This document shows positions 5,676 to 9,404 of a stretch of DNA of 9,404 bases, piece by piece. The notes under the pieces are model-generated. The model was not told the origin of the DNA, made no database searches, and saw only the letters and a program-made list of their open reading frames with translations. Position 1 is the stretch's first letter. Each line of letters starts with the position of its first letter. Source of the stretch: Pseudorhodobacter sp. (GTDB lineage: Bacteria; Pseudomonadota; Alphaproteobacteria; Rhodobacterales; Rhodobacteraceae). Position numbers and translations under genes: made by a program. The stretch spans positions 1 to 9,404 of the forward strand of contig JAHEDL010000075.1 in assembly GCA_024641255.1 (NCBI GenBank). The letters are read 5' to 3'.

Positions 5676-6748
5676 CCGAAGCGGGCGGGCGACAAGGCGG
5701 CGATCAGGCTTTCCGACAGGGTCGGGGCGGCGCCGGTGACCAGATCTGCGGCGAGTTGGCTGGCGGCGGGGCTGGATTGGAAGCCGTAGCCGCCCTGACC
5801 GGCCAGCCAGAAGAACGACGGTTCGGCGCTGTCGCGGCCGATCACCAGTGAGCGGTCGGGGCTGAAGGTGCGCAGACCGGCCCAGTTGGAGATCAGGCGG
5901 GTGACGGGTTCGGTGACCATTTCTTCATAGCGGGCAAGGCCTTCGGCCAGAACCATATCGTCGGCCCAGGCGTCGTGAGGGTCCATCGGGTGTTCTTCGG
6001 CGGGCGAGACGATCAGCGCGCCGGCGTCGGGCTTGGCATACCAGGTTTCGCCACAGCCGAACATCATCGGCCAACCGGAGACGTCATGGCCGCCGGGGGC
6101 GGGGATGCGCGCCATCGAGCGGCGGTTGGGCGTGAAGCCCAAGGGTTTCACACCGGCCATGGCCGCGATCTGGTCAACCCAAGCGCCCGCTGCGTTGATC
6201 AGGGTGGTGGCTTCGTGATCACCGGTGGCGGTGCTGACGCGCCAGCCGGTGGCAGTTTTGGCAATGCCGGTGACGCGGGCGCCCGTCAGGATTTGCGCGC
6301 CGTTGGTTTTGGCCTCGCGGGCGAAACCTTGCAGCAAAAGATCGGTGTCGATGTCCCAGGCGTGATCGGCCTTGGCGGCGCGGGTGACGACATCGGGGTT
6401 CAGGATTGGCACGATGGCGCGGGCGGCGTCGACGCCGATTTCGGGCAGTTCCATATCGGCGATATCGTGTTCAAAGGCGGCGTCTTCGCCCGCTTTGCCC
6501 AGAATCATCAGGCCGCGCGGTGACAGCAGGTTGGGGATGGCGCGGAAATGATCGCCCGAGGCCAGCGACAGTTCGACCACCGGGGCAAGACCATAGCGCG
6601 GTTCATAAAGTGCGGCAGAGCGGCCCGAGGCGTGGTGGGCCAGATTGGTTTCAGCTTCGAGCAGGGTGACGCTGCCGTGGTTTGACAGACGCGCAGCCGC
6701 AGAAATGCCTGCGATGCCGCCGCCGATGATCAGGAAATCCGCAGTCAT
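5672..6748 (-). CDS. FAD-dependent D-amino-acid dehydrogenase, DauA (D-arginine dehydrogenase) type
   Basis: A 358-residue DAO-family flavoenzyme expected to oxidise a D-amino acid or similar amine to an imino acid. It has the N-terminal FAD motif LIIGGGIAGISAAARL (6-21), the acidic strand end LLEAE (29-33), HHASGRSAALYEPRYG (38-53), NAAGAWVDQIA (185-195) and the C-terminal FAD contact GQGGYGFQSSPA (317-328). Alignment by eye with Pseudomonas DauA, recalled from memory, is good along the whole length. Tyr52, Arg210, Tyr237 and Arg293 correspond to DauA Tyr53, Arg222, Tyr249 and Arg305, the carboxylate-binding and active-site residues. The DauA residues that differ are His48 (Leu47 here) and Glu87, which contacts the guanidinium group (Leu80 here, in SPRGLM). 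The substrate is therefore probably not D-arginine. The ATG at 6748 has AGAGG five bases upstream. The stop overlaps the DUF938 start. No signal peptide is visible. Confidence 0.85.
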   Translation of the reverse strand: MTADFLIIGGGIAGISAAARLSNHGSVTLLEAETNLAHHASGRSAALYEPRYGLAPVVELSLASGDHFRAIPNLLSPRGLMILGKAGEDAAFEHDIADMELPEIGVDAARAIVPILNPDVVTRAAKADHAWDIDTDLLLQGFAREAKTNGAQILTGARVTGIAKTATGWRVSTATGDHEATTLINAAGAWVDQIAAMAGVKPLGFTPNRRSMARIPAPGGHDVSGWPMMFGCGETWYAKPDAGALIVSPAEEHPMDPHDAWADDMVLAEGLARYEEMVTEPVTRLISNWAGLRTFSPDRSLVIGRDSAEPSFFWLAGQGGYGFQSSPAASQLAADLVTGAAPTLSESLIAALSPARFG

Positions 6749-6855
6749 ATTCGCCTCTGGTTAGGGATGCGGCGATTGGTTGGTATTGGAAAGCGGAATG
6801 CAAGGGGCGGATGGCAGAATGCCGTGCGGTTTCGGGCAGTTTGCTCTGTCTGATG

Positions 6856-7338
6856 CTAGCCGCGCCGGGCAGCGTCGATGGTTGCAACGTCGATTTTATC
6901 CATGGTCATCATGGCGGAAAAGGCGCGTTGGGCTTCGTCGCCGCCTGCGGCCATTGCTTCGATCAGGGTGCGCGGGGTGATCTGCCAACTGACGCCCCAT
7001 TTGTCTTGGCACCAGCCGCATTGGTTTTCCTGACCGCCGTTGCCGACAATGGCATTCCAGTAGCGGTCGGTTTCTGCCTGATCTTCGGTGGAAATCTGGA
7101 ACGAAAAGGCGATGTTATGCGTGACGGCGGGGCCGCCGTTCAGACCGATGCAGGGGATGCCGCAGACGGTGAAATCAACCATCAGCACATCACCCTTTTG
7201 GCCCGAAGGATAGTCGCCGGGCGCGGTATACACCTTGGACACGGCGCTGTTGGGAAACACGCTGGCGTAAAAGTGGGCGGCGGCTTCGGCGTCTTTGTCA
7301 TACCAGAGGCAAATGCTGTTCTTGGCAATCGCGGTCAT
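6856..7338 (-). CDS. PhnB-like VOC-fold protein (3-dmu-9_3-mt family)
   Basis: A 160-residue protein of the glyoxalase/bleomycin-resistance (VOC) fold, in the group often annotated as PhnB or, misleadingly, 3-demethylubiquinone-9 3-methyltransferase. Characteristic segments are ICLWYDKDAEAAAHFYASVFPNS (9-31), GDVLMVDFTVCGIPCIGLNGGP (49-70), FSFQISTEDQAETDRYWNAI (78-97) and CGWCQDKWGVSWQITP (107-122). Length is typical. No biochemical role can be assigned; the family has no firmly established substrate, and the phosphonate link of the name is not supported here because no phn genes are near. The ATG at 7338 is preceded by AAGGA with about seven bases of spacing and begins the conserved region. 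An in-frame ATG at 7416 would overlap the terminator of the upstream transporter genes and is rejected. A gap of 107 bases separates it from the oxidoreductase on the same strand. Confidence 0.85.
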   Translation of the reverse strand: MTAIAKNSICLWYDKDAEAAAHFYASVFPNSAVSKVYTAPGDYPSGQKGDVLMVDFTVCGIPCIGLNGGPAVTHNIAFSFQISTEDQAETDRYWNAIVGNGGQENQCGWCQDKWGVSWQITPRTLIEAMAAGGDEAQRAFSAMMTMDKIDVATIDAARRG

Positions 7339-7402
7339 GCGGCGTCCTTTCCCTTTGGCGTTTGGTCGGGGCTGTCCAGACAAGATGCGCTGACCATACA
7401 TG

Positions 7403-7431
7403 AAAAAGGCCCGCAAGAGAGCGGGCCTTTT
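7403..7431 (-). terminator. Rho-independent terminator ending the BMP transporter operon
   Basis: AAAAGGCCCGC (7431-7421 read on the - strand) pairs with GCGGGCCTTTT (7414-7404) around a 6-base loop, an 11-bp perfect stem running into five T residues (7407-7403). It begins 19 bases after the stop at 7451. The A/T ends make it symmetrical, so it could work in both directions, but no + strand gene runs into it. Confidence 0.9.
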
Positions 7432-7450
7432 CCAAAATTTTGCAAGCGGA

Positions 7451-8533
7451 TCAGGAGGCGCTTTCGACGCCTTTGACGAACCAGTCGATCACAGCCAGAT
7501 CGGCCAGCGACATGACTTCGCCTTCCTTGACGCGCAGGGTGCCGTCTTGGTCGTAGATCGGGCCGGTGAAGATATCGAAGCTGCCGTCTTTGTAGCCAGC
7601 TTGCACCTTGTCAGCTTCTGCCGCGACATCAGCCGGAACAGCCGCCGAGTAGGGCGAGATCACCACGGTGCCTTCTTTGAAGCCGTCCCACGTGTCGGTC
7701 GAAGTCCAAGTGCCGTCGACGATCGCTTGCGCGCGGGCGACGTAGTAGGGGCCCCAGATGTCTTCGATGGCGGTCAGGTGGGCGTTCGGGGCGAAGGACG
7801 ACATGTCGGCGCCTTGGCCAAAGCCGTGCAGACCTTTTTGCTCCAGAATTTGCAGCGGGCCGGGGCTGTCGGTGTGGGTGGTGACGATGTCACAGCCCAA
7901 GTTGATCAGGGTTTCGGTTGCAGCAGCTTCTTTCGGCGGGTCGAACCAGCTGTCGATCAGCACCAGTTTCACGGTGGCGGCGGGGTTCATCCGCTGTGCC
8001 GCGAGGCAGAACGAGTTCACGCCCAACACGACTTCGGGAACCTTATACGAGCCAAGGTAGCCCAAGGTGCCGGATTTCGACATTTTGCCAGCGATGGTGC
8101 CCAGAACGGCGCGGCCTTCGTGGAATTTCGAGTTGTAGGTCGAGACGTTGTCTGCGCGCTTGAAGCCGGTGCAATGTTCGAACTTTACATCCGGGAATTC
8201 TTTGGCGACTTCCAGCGTCTGATCCATGTAGCCGTAAGAGGTGGTGAAGATCAGCTTGCAGCCTTGCTGCGCCAGATCGCGGATCACCGGAACGGCGGAA
8301 GCGTCTTCCATGACGTTTTCGACGTAGATGGTTTCGACCTTGTCGCCCAGTGCGGCATCAATGGCTTCGCGGCCTTTGTTATGCGCCCAAGTCCAGCCAT
8401 AGTCGCCAATCGGGCCAAGGAAGATGAAGCCGATCTTCACCTTGTCTTCGGCACGGGCGGTGCTGGCGATCATCGAAAGCGTGGCAGCAGCGCCCACGCC
8501 TTTCATCAGGCTGCGACGGTTAAGTGTCGTCAT
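7451..8533 (-). CDS. BMP-family ABC transporter substrate-binding protein (nucleoside/purine-type)
   Basis: A 360-residue periplasmic binding protein of the Bmp/PnrA (Med) family that delivers ligand to the membrane permease encoded just upstream. Characterised members bind purine nucleosides; the ligand here cannot be read from the sequence. The N-terminus MTTLNRRSLMKGVGAAATLSMIASTARA carries a twin-arginine (RRSLMK) and hydrophobic stretch ending in an ARA-type cleavage site before Glu29, so Tat export is likely. The mature protein begins KVKIGFIFLGPIGDYGWTWAHNKG (31-54), typical of the proteobacterial branch. TTSYGYMD (97-104), GTLGYLGSYKVPEV (155-168) and TTHTDSPG (218-225) mark the hinge and ligand-pocket regions. 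The ATG at 8533 follows AGGAG by eight bases; an upstream in-frame start at 8584 would lie inside the permease gene. It sits 22 bp after the permease stop and is the last gene of the operon. Codons suggest good expression. Confidence 0.92.
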   Translation of the reverse strand: MTTLNRRSLMKGVGAAATLSMIASTARAEDKVKIGFIFLGPIGDYGWTWAHNKGREAIDAALGDKVETIYVENVMEDASAVPVIRDLAQQGCKLIFTTSYGYMDQTLEVAKEFPDVKFEHCTGFKRADNVSTYNSKFHEGRAVLGTIAGKMSKSGTLGYLGSYKVPEVVLGVNSFCLAAQRMNPAATVKLVLIDSWFDPPKEAAATETLINLGCDIVTTHTDSPGPLQILEQKGLHGFGQGADMSSFAPNAHLTAIEDIWGPYYVARAQAIVDGTWTSTDTWDGFKEGTVVISPYSAAVPADVAAEADKVQAGYKDGSFDIFTGPIYDQDGTLRVKEGEVMSLADLAVIDWFVKGVESAS

Positions 8534-8555
8534 TTCGTAGTCTCCTGTTGGTGGT

Positions 8556-9404
8556 TTAGTTAGACGGTAGGAAGGGCTTGCCAAGGCAAGCAGGCGCGTT
8601 GGAGCCTGCGTTCCCTCGGGCCGAGATGAACGTAAGCGCTACAACGGTCATAAGGTAGGGCATAGCAGCCCAGAACTGTGACGGCACGACAGAAAAGCCC
8701 GAAGCTTTTGCATAAAGCTCTAAAGCCATCAGGATGCCGAAAAAATAGGCACTGACAAGCAGGCGGCCACTGCGCCAGCCAGCAAAGACCACCAGCGCCA
8801 GCGCGATCCAGCCGCGACCGGCGGTCATTTTTTCGGCCCACATCGGGGTGATGACCATGCTGAAATAGGCGCCGCCGATGCCTGCCATGGCGCCGCCAAA
8901 GGCGATGGCGGCATAGCGCACGCCGATGACGGAATAGCCGATGGAATGCGCCGAATGATCGTTTTCACCGACCGCGCGCAGGATCAGCCCGGCGCGGGTG
9001 GATTTCAGGAACCAGCCGACGGCGGGCACCATGAACAGCGCGAAATAGACGATGGGCGAATAGCCGAAGATCACCTCGAACAGCGGGTGTTTGGCCAGCG
9101 CGTCGGGGAATACCGAGGTGAACGGGATCACGATGCGGCCGGTGAACGACAGCCCGATCAGCGACGACAGGCCGGTGCCGAAGATCGACAGCGCAAGGCC
9201 GGTGGCGACCTGGTTCGAGTTAAGCTGCAACACCAGCACCGCAAACAGCATCGACGATGCTGCACCGCCCGCAGCGGCTCCCAGCACGCCAAGCCACGGG
9301 TTGAAGGTAAACACGGTGACGGCAAAGCCCGAAATCGCCCCCATCAGCATCATGCCTTCGACGCCAAGGTTCAGCACACCAGCTTTTTCGACCACCAACT
9401 CGCC
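8556..9404 (-). CDS. BMP-type ABC transporter permease (BPD_transp_2 family), N-terminus outside window
   Basis: The 282 visible residues are nearly all of a membrane permease of the branched-chain/ribose-type superfamily, paired with the BMP binding protein downstream. The reading frame stays open to the window edge, with GEL before VVEKAGVLNLGVEGMMLMGA, so the true start lies to the right; family members start roughly 20-30 residues earlier. The segment EKAGVLNLGVEGMM is the conserved N-terminal signature of the second permease (BmpD/YufQ type). RAVGENDHSAHSIGYSVIGVRYAAIAFGGAMAGIGGAYFS is the cytoplasmic ATPase-coupling loop and following helix. GRGWIALALVVFAGWRSGRLLVSAYFFG is the conserved C-terminal helix pair. 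The missing ATPase and first permease are expected further right. The order permease then binding protein differs from the binding-protein-first order of pnrABCD-type operons. Confidence 0.92.
   Translation of the reverse strand, partial: GELVVEKAGVLNLGVEGMMLMGAISGFAVTVFTFNPWLGVLGAAAGGAASSMLFAVLVLQLNSNQVATGLALSIFGTGLSSLIGLSFTGRIVIPFTSVFPDALAKHPLFEVIFGYSPIVYFALFMVPAVGWFLKSTRAGLILRAVGENDHSAHSIGYSVIGVRYAAIAFGGAMAGIGGAYFSMVITPMWAEKMTAGRGWIALALVVFAGWRSGRLLVSAYFFGILMALELYAKASGFSVVPSQFWAAMPYLMTVVALTFISARGNAGSNAPACLGKPFLPSN

Noticed and set aside
7374..7383. Small palindrome TGTC-TG-GACA upstream of the PhnB-like gene
   Set aside because: Four-base half-sites with no promoter that I could place beside them; expected by chance.
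7339..7416. N-terminal extension of the PhnB-like protein from an ATG at 7416
   Set aside because: It would begin within the terminator of the transporter operon; the ATG at 7338 has a good ribosome binding site and starts the conserved domain.
7400..8563. A 387-codon open frame on the + strand opposite the BMP binding protein gene
   Set aside because: No family resemblance. It starts inside the terminator hairpin and is the antisense shadow of a clear binding-protein gene.
1..9404. A novel defence, mobile or biosynthetic system
   Set aside because: All genes belong to known metabolic, transport or regulatory families. There are no integrase, transposase, phage or toxin-antitoxin genes, no direct-repeat arrays, and no gap over 200 bases.

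Overview
The window is GC-rich, densely packed bacterial chromosome. Its gene content points to an alphaproteobacterium of the Rhodobacteraceae (Rhodobacter, Paracoccus or Roseobacter type). The clues are a zur-znuC-znuB cluster, a dimethylglycine dehydrogenase-type flavoprotein with a fused folate domain, an FNR-type box of the Rhodobacter FnrL style, and an intergenic hairpin of the kind dispersed in these genomes. The genus assignment is inference. There are no rRNA or tRNA genes, CRISPR arrays, transposases or phage genes.

Left part, + strand (1-1780): the 3' end of the zinc sensor gene zur overlaps znuC by 4 bp, and znuC overlaps znuB by 8 bp. Together they form a zinc-sensing and zinc-import operon. 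The periplasmic zinc-binding protein ZnuA is not in the window and may lie to the left, possibly divergent from zur.

Middle, + strand (1781-4414): after a 138-bp gap with an 8-bp inverted repeat just before the ribosome binding site comes one 831-codon gene. It encodes a dimethylglycine/sarcosine dehydrogenase-family protein: an FAD domain with the covalent-flavin His motif, an FAO_M-like domain and a GcvT-like tetrahydrofolate domain. It should demethylate an N-methylated glycine and pass the one-carbon unit to folate. A strong terminator follows, then a compound hairpin element that also serves as terminator for the convergent gene.

Right part, all - strand (4609-9404). Read in the direction of transcription (right to left), it holds the 3' end of a BMP-family (nucleoside/purine-type) ABC importer, with permease then periplasmic binding protein, closed by a terminator. 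Next are a PhnB/VOC-fold protein, then a D-amino-acid dehydrogenase of the DauA type translationally coupled to a DUF938 (METTL26-like) methyltransferase-fold protein. Last is a small AhpD-like carboxymuconolactone decarboxylase-family protein with its own promoter, which carries an FNR-type box spaced as in class II activation.

Several genes handle amine, amino-acid or nucleoside nitrogen, but I see no sign that they form one dedicated system. I found no previously undescribed multi-gene system. The best leads are the FNR-type promoter before the AhpD-like gene, the altered substrate pocket of the DauA-like enzyme with its coupled DUF938 partner, and the non-coding dyads.
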